Notes: generated by a model not told the origin, from the sequence alone. DNA of 10,169 bases from Solimonas sp040391865 (GCA_040391865.1 JBEBWZ010000123.1:1-10169), one strand, 5' to 3'. Positions 1 through 6,529 are shown, counted from the first letter of the stretch. Program-made: numbers and translations.

Positions 1-13
1 TCATCGTCGTCAT
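1..13 (-). CDS. Start of a further gene, truncated by the window edge
   Basis: Reading leftward, an ATG at 13 begins a frame M-T-T-M that runs off the window after four codons. It lies 8 bases after the TGA of the second exbD gene, the spacing seen elsewhere in this gene run, so it is probably the next gene of the same operon. A second in-frame ATG lies at 4..2. No strong Shine-Dalgarno sequence is visible; a GAG-containing stretch sits 6-9 bases upstream. The product cannot be identified from four residues. From context, ExbB-ExbD-ExbD modules are often followed by a TonB-type energy transducer, and in some Xanthomonadales ExbB-ExbD is followed by the lipid A flippase msbA. Both are guesses. 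Confidence 0.4.
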
Positions 14-21
14 TGCGCCAC

Positions 22-411
22 TCATTGGCGCTGCGTGGCCAGCAGCTGCACGCGGCTGACGCCCGCGGCTTGCAGCGCCTGCAGCAGGCCCACCACGACC
101 GGTCCCGGCGCCTGTGCATCCGCGTGCAGGCGCAGGCTCTGCGGCGGCGACTGTGTCATCCAGCGGGCCAGCTCTACCGCCACGCCGTCCCGATCACGCA
201 ACACCCCGTCCGCATCGAGCTGCAATTCCGGCACCGCCGCATCGGCTGCGAGCGGCGTGGCTTGCGTGCTGCGCGGCACCAGAACCGGATCGGGCGCCAA
301 GGCCACACCGCCCATCAGCATCATGAACACCAGCAACAGCAGCACCACGTTCATCATCGGCAACATCGCATCGGTGCGCGATGGCGGACGCGATGGGCGT
401 GACAGGCGCAT
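22..411 (-). CDS. ExbD/TolR-family protein, second copy, with Asn at the proton-path Asp position
   Basis: 129 residues with ExbD/TolR architecture: a short Arg-rich cytoplasmic tail (1-15), one membrane helix (about 16-36), and a periplasmic domain (about 45-129) ending in the typical pattern of an alpha helix, 'AAGVSRV' and a final beta strand. ExbD proteins use the proton-motive force, with ExbB, to drive TonB-like partners. In E. coli ExbD and TolR the helix carries an essential Asp in the context P-x-x-D-V. Here that position is Asn21 (P-M-M-N-V; codon AAC at 351..349), while the upstream ExbD keeps Asp. This copy is therefore probably not a proton-translocating subunit by itself and may pair with the first. 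Its ATG shares a base with the TGA of the first exbD (TGATG), and a GGAG lies 6 bases upstream, so translation is probably coupled but can also initiate independently. Family assignment is firm; specific function is not. Confidence 0.88.
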   Translation of the reverse strand: MRLSRPSRPPSRTDAMLPMMNVVLLLLVFMMLMGGVALAPDPVLVPRSTQATPLAADAAVPELQLDADGVLRDRDGVAVELARWMTQSPPQSLRLHADAQAPGPVVVGLLQALQAAGVSRVQLLATQRQ

Positions 412-773
412 CAGCGGCTCCAGTCGGCCTTGATTCCGGCCCGGCGCGCCACATCCAGCGCATCGACCAGATCCTGCAAGCGGCTGCCCGGCTGCGCCCG
501 CAGGCGCAGTGCACTCACGCCGGCCAGCTGTGTGGTCAGCGCATCGGCTGCGAACACCTGCTGTCCGTACTGCAAACGCCCGCCACCCAGCACCTCGACC
601 ACCGGAATCGCCGCGCTCGCCGCTGCGGCAGGTGCCGTCAGCTGCAGTTCGAGTTGCGCCGGGGTCTGTGCCCGCGCCGCGAGCATGAAGAAGAACAGCA
701 GGATGAACACCACATCGACCAGCGAGGTCAGCGCAATCCCGTGACGCGCGCGTCGGCGGCGCTCAAGCTGCAT
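411..773 (-). CDS. ExbD/TolR-family biopolymer transport protein, first copy
   Basis: 120 residues. A cytoplasmic tail rich in Arg (residues 5-10) precedes a single membrane helix (about 13-35) and a periplasmic domain (about 38-120). The helix keeps the canonical acidic residue, Asp20, in the context S-L-V-D-V-V-F-I-L, matching Asp25 of E. coli ExbD and Asp23 of TolR. This is therefore the copy expected to take part in proton translocation with the ExbB-type channel encoded just upstream. The start overlaps the end of exbB by 11 bases (763..773), and no Shine-Dalgarno sequence precedes it, so translation is probably coupled to exbB. The partner energised by the complex (TonB-like, TolA-like or other) is not visible. 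The end of the periplasmic domain is short compared with E. coli ExbD (141 residues). Confidence 0.9.
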   Translation of the reverse strand: MQLERRRRARHGIALTSLVDVVFILLFFFMLAARAQTPAQLELQLTAPAAAASAAIPVVEVLGGGRLQYGQQVFAADALTTQLAGVSALRLRAQPGSRLQDLVDALDVARRAGIKADWSR

Positions 774-1407
774 GACGCGCGGACGCGGCAGCGCTCGCCG
801 TCGGCGTGGTGAACAACGCAGTCAGCGCCGCTTCGATCGCCAGTTGCTGACGCTCGACCACGCGTTCGAAGCCGACATGCGCCGCCATCACCGGAATCGC
901 GATCACCAGTCCCGCGGCGGTGGTCAGCAGAGCCTGCCAGATGCCGCCCGACAGCAGTCCCGGATCGGGCTGCGCGCCAGCGGCCTGCAAGGCCTGGAAC
1001 GCATCGATCATGCCCAGCACCGTACCGAGCAGGCCCAGCAGCGGCGCCAGCTGTGCGATCAGCTCCAGCGGCCGCAGGAAGCTGCGCATCGCTTCGAGGC
1101 GCGCCTGTGCGAACTGCGCGATACGCTCGCGCTGCTGCACTTCGTCGAGCCCGGACTCCCCGAGCGTGCGCAGTGCGTAACCCAGCACGCTGGCCAGTGG
1201 CGACGATTCGGCGGCGAGAACTGCGAGCGCCTGCTCCGGCTGTCGGCGCTGCCAGGCATCGAGACTGCGCGCGGCATATCCCTGGCGGTGCAGGCGCAGT
1301 TCATAGAACTCCCACAGCTTGACGATGATCAGCGTGGTCGCCGCCACCGACAGCAGCAGCAAGGCCCACATCGCGGGGCCACCGAGGCGCAACCATTCGG
1401 TCAGCAT
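763..1407 (-). CDS. MotA/TolQ/ExbB-family proton channel protein
   Basis: 214 residues of the inner-membrane MotA/TolQ/ExbB family, which forms a pentameric channel around ExbD helices and turns proton flow into mechanical work on TonB- or TolA-like partners. Three membrane helices are evident: about 12-32, 114-136 and 155-177. A large cytoplasmic loop lies between the first and second. Family hallmarks are 'APLLGLLGTVLGM' (121-133) and 'ALLTTAAGL' (159-167), including the channel-lining threonines Thr129 and Thr162/163. The C-terminal tail after about 200 is Ala/Thr/Ser-rich. The ATG lies 10 bases after the ggt stop with no convincing Shine-Dalgarno sequence. Two exbD genes follow directly. 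The order exbB-exbD-exbD without tolA/tolB suggests a TonB-type rather than Tol-Pal module, but the substrate is unknown. Confidence 0.92.
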   Translation of the reverse strand: MLTEWLRLGGPAMWALLLLSVAATTLIIVKLWEFYELRLHRQGYAARSLDAWQRRQPEQALAVLAAESSPLASVLGYALRTLGESGLDEVQQRERIAQFAQARLEAMRSFLRPLELIAQLAPLLGLLGTVLGMIDAFQALQAAGAQPDPGLLSGGIWQALLTTAAGLVIAIPVMAAHVGFERVVERQQLAIEAALTALFTTPTASAAASARHAA

Positions 1408-1417
1408 CGCGGAGTCA

Positions 1418-3121
1418 TCACCGGGTGCCGGCCGGCACGCGCGTCAGCACCACGCGACTGCTGCCGACACCCCGCGGATCGCTGGCTGCCTGCAACTGCG
1501 CCGCGCCATCCCAGGTCACGGCCTGCAGATTGCCGTAGGGCTGCGTCAGCGGGTACAGCGCATGACCGCGCGCGGTCAGTTCCGCCTGTTGCGCGGGGTC
1601 GAGCGCACCGGGCTCGAACTGCAGCACGTCCGGCAGATATTGATGATGCAGGCGCGGCAAGGCCGCCACCGCGGCGGCATCGAGTCCGTCGATCCAGCCC
1701 AGCACGCCAAGTGCGACCATGGTGATGATGCGGCTGCCGCCGGGTGTGCCGACGATCAGCAAGCCACGGGGCCCTTCGACAAAGGTCGGCGTCATCGACG
1801 ACAGCGGTCGCTTGTGCGGCGCAATCTCGTTGGGCACCGAACCAACCAGACCGTAGGCATTGGCGACGCCGGGCGCGGTCGAAAAATCGTCCATCTCGTC
1901 GTTCAGCAGCACCCCGGTGCCAGGTGCCATGAAGCCGGAGCCGAACGGCAAATTGATCGACAGCGTCGCCGCCACACGGTTGCCCTGCGCGTCGAGTACC
2001 GACAGATGCGTGGTATCGCTGCCTTCCGGCGACGGATTCGCCGGTGGCAGGCTGGCGCTGGGCGTGGCACGTGCGGCGTCGATGCTCTGCGCCAGCCTGC
2101 GCGCATGGGTGCGCGACACCAGTTCATAGGTCGGGATCTGCACGAAGTCCGGATCGCCGAGATAGGCGGCGCGATCGCGGTAGGCGCGACGCAGGGTCTC
2201 GACCAGCAGATGCCGGGACGCGACGGAACGGTCGTCGCGCCAGCCCAGCAGCTCCAGCTGCTGGAAGATCTGCGCCAGCGCGATGCCGCCCGCCGACGGT
2301 GGCGGCGCACTGATCACGCGATAGCCGCGAAAACCCGTCTCGATCGGATCGCGCTCGACCACGGCATAGCGGCGCAGATCGGCCGCAGTCCACAGGCCAC
2401 CGGTCTTCTCCACCGCGGCGAGCAGTCGTGCGGCCACCGGACCGTCGTAGAAACCCTTGTGACCACGGGCTGCGAGCTGTCGCAGCGTCCACGCCAGATC
2501 CGGCTGGCGCAGCAGCGCGCCCTGGGCCAGCGGCTGCTCATCCGGCAGGAACACGCGGCGCGCCGCCCATGACAGGTTCGGCGCCTGCTTGACGATCGCA
2601 TCCGCGAGCTTGTCGTCGACGACGAAACCATGGCGCGCATAGTGGATCGCCGGCCCCAGGGACTGGGCCAGCGGCAGGACGCCGTAGCGGCGGGCAATGT
2701 GATCCAGCGCCGCCGGCTCGCCGGGAATTCCCGCGGCAATGCTGCCGTAACGCGAGCGCAGCGGTTGCGGCTGTCCGTCGGCATCGAGATACAGATCGCG
2801 GGTCGCCGCGGCCGGCGCGGTTTCGCGACCGTCGACAAAAATGTTGCGGCCGTCGGAGGCGCGATGCAGCAGCCAGAAGCCGCCGCCGCCGATACCGGAG
2901 CCGGTGGGCTCCACCACCGCCAGCGCGGCACTCGCCGCGACCGCGGCATCGAAGGCATTGCCACCGGCCGCCAGGATTTCGATGCAGGCATCGGTGGCCA
3001 GCGGATGTGCGGTGGCGCAGGCATAACCGGGCGGGGTCGCCGCCGCCGTCGCGTGCTGCGTGAAGATCAGCGACAGGGCCAGCGCCGTCACGCGCCACAG
3101 CCGGGGGTTCGGAACCATCAT
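1418..3121 (-). CDS. ggt: Gamma-glutamyltransferase (glutathione hydrolase), exported proenzyme
   Basis: 567 residues, close to E. coli GGT (580). GGT cleaves or transfers the gamma-glutamyl group of glutathione and related compounds, normally in the periplasm. A signal peptide covers about 1-26 (Arg near the start, hydrophobic 'VTALALSLIF', then A-T-A). The large subunit opens with 'ILAAGGNAFDAA' and 'GGGGFW', with Arg99 in the glutamate-binding motif. Autocleavage is predicted between Asp369 and Thr370, making Thr370 (TTHLSV) the catalytic N-terminal nucleophile. Other matches to E. coli active-site residues are Asn390, Asp412 (MDDFS), Ser441-Ser442 (PLSSM) and Gly461-Gly462 (PGGS). Ser388 replaces the E. 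coli Thr409, a conservative change. The lid-loop segment 'PGVANAYGLVG' is present. The first ATG overlaps the ferredoxin stop by 4 bases (ATGA); a second ATG follows immediately. A GGAG lies 10 bases before the first. Genes in this position are probably cotranscribed with the ferredoxin. Confidence 0.96.
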   Translation of the reverse strand: MMVPNPRLWRVTALALSLIFTQHATAAATPPGYACATAHPLATDACIEILAAGGNAFDAAVAASAALAVVEPTGSGIGGGGFWLLHRASDGRNIFVDGRETAPAAATRDLYLDADGQPQPLRSRYGSIAAGIPGEPAALDHIARRYGVLPLAQSLGPAIHYARHGFVVDDKLADAIVKQAPNLSWAARRVFLPDEQPLAQGALLRQPDLAWTLRQLAARGHKGFYDGPVAARLLAAVEKTGGLWTAADLRRYAVVERDPIETGFRGYRVISAPPPSAGGIALAQIFQQLELLGWRDDRSVASRHLLVETLRRAYRDRAAYLGDPDFVQIPTYELVSRTHARRLAQSIDAARATPSASLPPANPSPEGSDTTHLSVLDAQGNRVAATLSINLPFGSGFMAPGTGVLLNDEMDDFSTAPGVANAYGLVGSVPNEIAPHKRPLSSMTPTFVEGPRGLLIVGTPGGSRIITMVALGVLGWIDGLDAAAVAALPRLHHQYLPDVLQFEPGALDPAQQAELTARGHALYPLTQPYGNLQAVTWDGAAQLQAASDPRGVGSSRVVLTRVPAGTR

Positions 3122-3384
3122 GCTTTGGTCACTCCGCCGAGATCGGTGAGCCGTTGATATTTTTGCAACAGCTGCTCACGCGATTCCACGTGTTCGGGAT
3201 CGAACGGGATGCAGGCCACCGGGCACACGATCTGGCACTGCGGCTTGTCGTGATGGCCCACGCATTCGGTGCAGAGATCCGGGTCGATCTCGTAGATCTC
3301 GACGCCCTGCGAAATGGCGTGATTGGGGCACACCGGCTCGCAGACGTCGCAGTTGATGCACTCGTCGGTGATCTTGAGGGACAT
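3118..3384 (-). CDS. yfhL: YfhL-type 2[4Fe-4S] ferredoxin
   Basis: 88 residues from the ATG at 3384, small and acidic, closely resembling E. coli YfhL (86 residues) and the Allochromatium-type ferredoxins. Two 4Fe-4S sites are visible: Cys9, Cys12, Cys15 and Cys19 (CINCDVC...CP), and Cys38, Cys41, Cys50 and Cys54, with the family insertion 'CTECVGHHDKPQC' lengthening the second motif. An additional Cys58 follows. The C-terminal helix 'EQLLQKYQRL' is typical. It is a soluble low-potential electron carrier; the redox partner is not evident from the window. A longer frame from TTG at 3390 exists, but ATG at 3384 aligns with the family N-terminus and has a GAG six bases upstream. It is preceded by a possible promoter in the 60-base gap after coaD and followed by ggt with a 4-base overlap. 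Confidence 0.95.
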   Translation of the reverse strand: MSLKITDECINCDVCEPVCPNHAISQGVEIYEIDPDLCTECVGHHDKPQCQIVCPVACIPFDPEHVESREQLLQKYQRLTDLGGVTKA

Positions 3385-3405
3385 GCGCAACTCGGACAGC
3401 GGGGC

Positions 3406-3418
3406 CGCTATTGTAGCG
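3406..3418 (-). promoter_or_regulatory. Palindromic TACAAT element, possible promoter -10 of the ferredoxin-ggt unit
   Basis: The minus strand carries a perfect inverted repeat, CGCTA-CAA-TAGCG, that contains a good -10-like hexamer TACAAT (3415..3410). It lies in the 60-base gap between the coaD stop and the ferredoxin start, about 25 bases before the ATG. No convincing -35 hexamer is seen at 16-19 base spacing (the region reads C/G-rich). The promoter call is therefore tentative, and the palindrome could instead be an operator or coincidence. Confidence 0.35.
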
Positions 3419-3444
3419 CCGCGCTGCCGGGCGGGCCGTTGCGC

Positions 3445-3930
3445 TCAGCGCTTGCCGAACCGCTCGCGCAGCGTCGGCATCACCGGGCCCGGTACCAGCT
3501 TCTCGACCGGCGCGCCGAGGCTGGCCAGTTCACGCACCAGCGACGACGACAGATGCGCGTACTCCGGCGACGGCGCCAGCATCACGGTGTCGAGCTTGGG
3601 GTACAGGTCGCGGTTCATCACCGCCATCTGCTTTTCGTAATCGACGTCGCCGACGGTACGCACACCGCGCACCAGCACGGTGATGCCGTTCTCGCGCGCG
3701 AAATCGACCACCAGGCCGGTGAAGCCCTTGACCTCGACATTCGGCAGATCGCGCACCACTTCACGGATCAGGGACACGCGCTCATCGAGCGAGAACTTGG
3801 GATTCTTCGCCACGTTGCTGCCGACCGCGACGATCAGCCGCGGGAACATCGCCGCCGCGCGCTGGATGATGTCGTAATGCCCGTAGGTGATCGGGTCGAA
3901 GGTGCCGCTGTAGGCCGCGGTGACGGGCAT
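3445..3930 (-). CDS. coaD: Phosphopantetheine adenylyltransferase
   Basis: 161 residues (E. coli 159). CoaD adenylylates 4'-phosphopantetheine to dephospho-CoA, the penultimate step of CoA synthesis in the cytoplasm. The nucleotidyltransferase signature 'GTFDPITYGHYD' (9-20) includes His18 of the T/HxGH motif. Lys42, Arg88 and Arg91 (VRGVRTVGD) and the 'SSS' triplet at 128-130 match known substrate-binding positions. The gene is complete and ordinary for the family. It starts 3 bases after the rsmD stop and has no strong Shine-Dalgarno of its own, so coupling to rsmD is likely. The rsmD-coaD pairing is widespread in bacteria. Confidence 0.98.
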   Translation of the reverse strand: MPVTAAYSGTFDPITYGHYDIIQRAAAMFPRLIVAVGSNVAKNPKFSLDERVSLIREVVRDLPNVEVKGFTGLVVDFARENGITVLVRGVRTVGDVDYEKQMAVMNRDLYPKLDTVMLAPSPEYAHLSSSLVRELASLGAPVEKLVPGPVMPTLRERFGKR

Positions 3931-3933
3931 GGC

Positions 3934-4509
3934 TCAGGTCTTCTCGGCTGGATGGTGGTAAGTCGCCAGGCCGAAGCATACCTGCCCCGCGCGCTTTTCT
4001 TTCAGCAGTTCGAAACGCGCCGGCAAGGGCGGCGACTCGCCCACCGGCCATTCGAGATAGACGCGGTTGTGCAGCGGATGCAGCACTTTCGGCAGCTCCG
4101 GCAACACCTTCTCCAGCAGGCCGACGCCGAACGGCGGATCGAGAAACACCACGTTGTAGCGATGCCAGGTCTGCTGCAGGAAGTACACCGACTCCATCTG
4201 CGCCACGTCGATCTCGGGCGCTTTCAGCGTGCTCAGCGACAGCTTGATGCGCTGGCACTGGCGCGCACCATCGTCGACGAAGGTGCAGTGCCCGGCGCCG
4301 CGCGACAGCGCTTCGATGCCCAGCGCACCGCTGCCCGCGAACAGATCGAGGCAACGCGCCCCGGCAATGGTCGGCGACAGCCAGTCGAACAGGGTCTGGC
4401 GCACGCGATCCGGGGTCGGGCGCACACCGTCCCTGGCATCGAATTCGATCAGCCGCGAGCGCCACTCGCCACCGATCACGCGCAGCTTGCCGGCAGCACG
4501 GGTCGCCAT
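3934..4509 (-). CDS. rsmD: 16S rRNA (guanine966-N2)-methyltransferase
   Basis: 191 residues (E. coli RsmD 198). The enzyme methylates G966 of 16S rRNA in the 30S subunit using S-adenosylmethionine. Visible motifs are the N-terminal 'RPTPDRVRQTLFDWL' (30-44), SAM-binding motif I 'DLFAGSGALGIEALSRGA' (55-72), and catalytic motif IV 'DPPF' (124-127). The N-terminal 'GKLRVIGGEWRSR' is also typical. The ATG at 4509 is supported by a strong Shine-Dalgarno sequence (AGGGGGAA, about 7 bases upstream) and by family alignment. The ATG shares its A with the TGA of a 23-codon upstream ORF, and a candidate promoter lies beyond that, so this gene is probably the first full-length gene of an rsmD-coaD unit. 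Confidence 0.97.
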   Translation of the reverse strand: MATRAAGKLRVIGGEWRSRLIEFDARDGVRPTPDRVRQTLFDWLSPTIAGARCLDLFAGSGALGIEALSRGAGHCTFVDDGARQCQRIKLSLSTLKAPEIDVAQMESVYFLQQTWHRYNVVFLDPPFGVGLLEKVLPELPKVLHPLHNRVYLEWPVGESPPLPARFELLKEKRAGQVCFGLATYHHPAEKT

Positions 4510-4580
4510 CAGAGGTTCCCCCTGCCACAGACGAGGACCGAGGAAAAACTGCGGCAGCAGAAGCGGTGGGTGCGGATCAT
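4509..4580 (-). CDS. Possible 23-residue leader peptide coupled to rsmD
   Basis: An ATG at 4580 opens a 23-codon frame beginning MIRTHRFCCR and ending with TGA at 4511..4509. That stop overlaps the rsmD ATG by one base (TGATG). The peptide is basic at its N-terminus and has three cysteines (8, 9 and 18). About 20 of 23 third positions are G or C, as in the real genes here; the rsmD-frame reading of the same bases is poorer (about 14 of 24). The rsmD Shine-Dalgarno sequence lies inside this ORF, so its translation would cover the rsmD initiation site until termination. No Shine-Dalgarno precedes it, but the predicted transcription start falls at or next to its ATG, which would make it leaderless. 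I do not recognise the peptide. It could be chance, since 72 open bases are common in GC-rich DNA. Confidence 0.35.
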   Translation of the reverse strand: MIRTHRFCCRSFSSVLVCGRGNL

Positions 4581-4587
4581 GGCGCTG

Positions 4588-4615
4588 ACTTTATCCAGCC
4601 CGCGCGCGCCGTCAA
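4588..4615 (-). promoter_or_regulatory. Sigma70-like promoter for rsmD-coaD
   Basis: On the minus strand, TTGACG (4615..4610, five of six matches to TTGACA) is followed by a 16-base spacer and TAAAGT (4593..4588, four of six matches to TATAAT). The -35 hexamer overlaps the TGA stop of the upstream SRPBCC gene. Transcription would be expected to start about 7 bases after the -10, at 4581-4580, at the ATG of the small ORF before rsmD. This is the longest intergenic gap in the window (102 bases), which fits a promoter position. It is judged by eye only. Confidence 0.5.
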
Positions 4616-5079
4616 CTTGCCGTCGTCAGGTCGCCATGAACAGCGCGCAGGCGGCGGTGCCGATGCGCAAATACCTGCGTCACCATGAAGCGCACCATGA
4701 ACGCCGGCGCAAACCGCGGCACGACCTCCAGCTCGTCCACGACCCGCACGCCACCGGCGACCGATTCGATGCGACGGCGATGCCGCCAGACGCGCTGCAG
4801 CCATGAGGTCGAGTCCTCGTCGAAGCCGACGCCGGGCAGCACCCGCCGCAGGCGCAGGGCATGACGGTCGAACGGCAACACGCCGCCCAGCAGCAGCCAG
4901 CTGTGGAACATCGTCTGGTCCAGCGGCGCTTCCGCAATGCTGCGCCCGGCAAACGCCGCCGGCGAGCTCATCCGCAACAGCGGCATCAGCTCGCGATTGA
5001 TGCAGGCCATGTCGGTGGCGTGTCGCCACATCGTGGCCGCATCGACCTTCAAAAGTGATTCGAAACGCAGTCGGATCAT
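4612..5079 (-). CDS. SRPBCC/START-like protein of unknown function
   Basis: 155 residues, probably cytoplasmic, with no signal peptide and no clear transmembrane helix. The layout resembles SRPBCC (Bet v 1/polyketide cyclase-like) proteins: an opening beta strand 'MIRLRFESLLKVDAATMWRH' (1-20), then a helix region ('ACINRELMPLLRM', 25-37) and alternating strands. It ends in a C-terminal helix with a basic 'FAHRHRRLRAV' segment (137-147). No catalytic residues can be assigned. The ATG at 5079 lies 7 bases after the tldD stop, with AGGGG about 10 bases upstream overlapping the end of tldD, so it is probably cotranscribed with tldD. Fold assignment rests on pattern resemblance and is moderate; the function is not known to me. 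Confidence 0.75.
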   Translation of the reverse strand: MIRLRFESLLKVDAATMWRHATDMACINRELMPLLRMSSPAAFAGRSIAEAPLDQTMFHSWLLLGGVLPFDRHALRLRRVLPGVGFDEDSTSWLQRVWRHRRRIESVAGGVRVVDELEVVPRFAPAFMVRFMVTQVFAHRHRRLRAVHGDLTTAS

Positions 5080-5086
5080 CGCGCTG

Positions 5087-6529
5087 TTACCCCTGCGTCC
5101 CGCCCACGGTCAGCAGATCGACCTTCAGCGTCGGCTGACCGACCCCCACCGGCACGCTCTGGCCATCCTTGCCGCAGACGCCGACACCGGAATCCAGCTT
5201 CAGATCGTTGCCGACCATCGAGATCCTCTGCAAGGCTTCAGGGCCGTTGCCGATCAGGGTCGCGCCCTTCACCGGACGGGTGATGCGGCCGTTCTCGATC
5301 AGATAGGCCTCGGAGGTCGAGAACACGAAGTTGCCGCTGGTGATATCGACCTGACCGCCGCCGAAGTTCACGGCGTAGAGACCGCGCTCGACCGACGCGA
5401 CGATCTCCGCCGGGTCGGACTGGCCGGCGAGCATGTAGGTATTGGTCATGCGCGGCATCGGCAGCGCCGCATACGATTCGCGACGACCGTTGCCGGTGGC
5501 ACGTACGCCCATCAGCCGTGCGTTCAGCTTGTCCTGCAGATAGCCCTTGAGCACGCCGTTTTCGATCAGGGTGGTGCATTCGGTCGGCGTGCCTTCATCG
5601 TCCACCGTCAGCGAACCGCGACGACCGACCAGGGTGCCGTCGTCGACGATGGTGCACAGCGCCGACGCCACTTGCTGACCGACACGACCCGAGAACGCCG
5701 AGGTGCCCTTGCGATTGAAATCGCCTTCGAGGCCATGTCCGACCGCTTCGTGCAGCAGCACACCGGGCCAGCCCGGACCGAGCACCACGGTCATGCCGCC
5801 GGCCGGCGCGGGTACCGATTCCAGCGCCACCAGCGCCTGCCGCACCGCCTCGCGCGCGGCACGTTCCGGCGCATCGCCCGCCAGCACCTCGGCGTAGGCA
5901 CCGCGACCGCCGCCGCCGGCGTGGGCCTGCTCGCGGCGGCCATTGCGCTCGACGATCACGCTCACGTCCAGACGCACCAGCGGCCGCACGTCGGCACTCC
6001 AGGTCCCGTCGCTGCAGGCGACCAGCACCGTTTCATACTGCCCGGACAACGAAGCGTTCACCTGGATCACGCTGCTGTCGGCAGCACGCGCAGCGGTATC
6101 GACACGGCGCAACAAGGCCAGCTTTTCCGCCGTCGGCCAGGCCGTGAGCGGATTCACCGCGGGGTACAGCGCCACATCGTTGCGCGGCTGCCAGGCCTGC
6201 ACCGCGCCCTGCTGGCCCTGACGCACGATCGCACCGGCCGCCTGCGCCGCATCCTGCAGCGCCGGAATGCGGATTTCATCCGAATACGCCAGACCCTGAC
6301 GATCACCGGAACAGGCGCGCACGCCGACACCCTGTTCGATATGGTGCGCGCCGGATTTGATCAGGCCATCCTCCAGCGACCAGCTTTCGGTCAGGGCGTG
6401 CTGGAAGTACAGATCGGCAACCTCGACCCCCGGCCGCATCAGCCGCCCCAGGACGTTGGCGACGGCGTTGCGATCCAGCTCGGCCGGTTCCAGGAAAGTG
6501 CGCTGCGCGATGGCAAGAGAGTCGTTCAT
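5087..6529 (-). CDS. tldD: Metalloprotease TldD
   Basis: 480 residues (E. coli TldD 481). TldD is the zinc-binding, catalytic subunit of the TldD-PmbA(TldE) heterodimeric peptidase, which degrades unfolded peptides and takes part in microcin B17 maturation and CcdA turnover in E. coli. The metal site is intact: His260, Glu261 and His264 in 'HEAVGH', with Cys452 in 'GVGVCGKDGQSVPVG' as the third ligand. The C-terminal domain carries other family hallmarks such as 'DDEGTP' (310-315) and 'PRMTNTYM' (359-366). A TGGAA element lies about 7 bases before the ATG. It follows the nitrilase gene after 27 bases. The order yhdP-nitrilase-tldD is common in gammaproteobacteria. pmbA, frequently nearby in other genomes, is absent from this window. 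Confidence 0.98.
   Translation of the reverse strand: MNDSLAIAQRTFLEPAELDRNAVANVLGRLMRPGVEVADLYFQHALTESWSLEDGLIKSGAHHIEQGVGVRACSGDRQGLAYSDEIRIPALQDAAQAAGAIVRQGQQGAVQAWQPRNDVALYPAVNPLTAWPTAEKLALLRRVDTAARAADSSVIQVNASLSGQYETVLVACSDGTWSADVRPLVRLDVSVIVERNGRREQAHAGGGGRGAYAEVLAGDAPERAAREAVRQALVALESVPAPAGGMTVVLGPGWPGVLLHEAVGHGLEGDFNRKGTSAFSGRVGQQVASALCTIVDDGTLVGRRGSLTVDDEGTPTECTTLIENGVLKGYLQDKLNARLMGVRATGNGRRESYAALPMPRMTNTYMLAGQSDPAEIVASVERGLYAVNFGGGQVDITSGNFVFSTSEAYLIENGRITRPVKGATLIGNGPEALQRISMVGNDLKLDSGVGVCGKDGQSVPVGVGQPTLKVDLLTVGGTQG

Noticed and set aside
3385..3390. Longer ferredoxin start at TTG (3390)
   Set aside because: The ATG two codons later matches the conserved N-terminus of YfhL-type ferredoxins and has a GAG at reasonable spacing.
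4510..4590. N-terminal extension of rsmD in its own frame (reading LLPQFFLGPRLWQGEPL before the ATG)
   Set aside because: The frame opens after a TAA without an ATG, GTG or TTG start. The family N-terminus begins at the chosen ATG, and a strong Shine-Dalgarno lies just before it.
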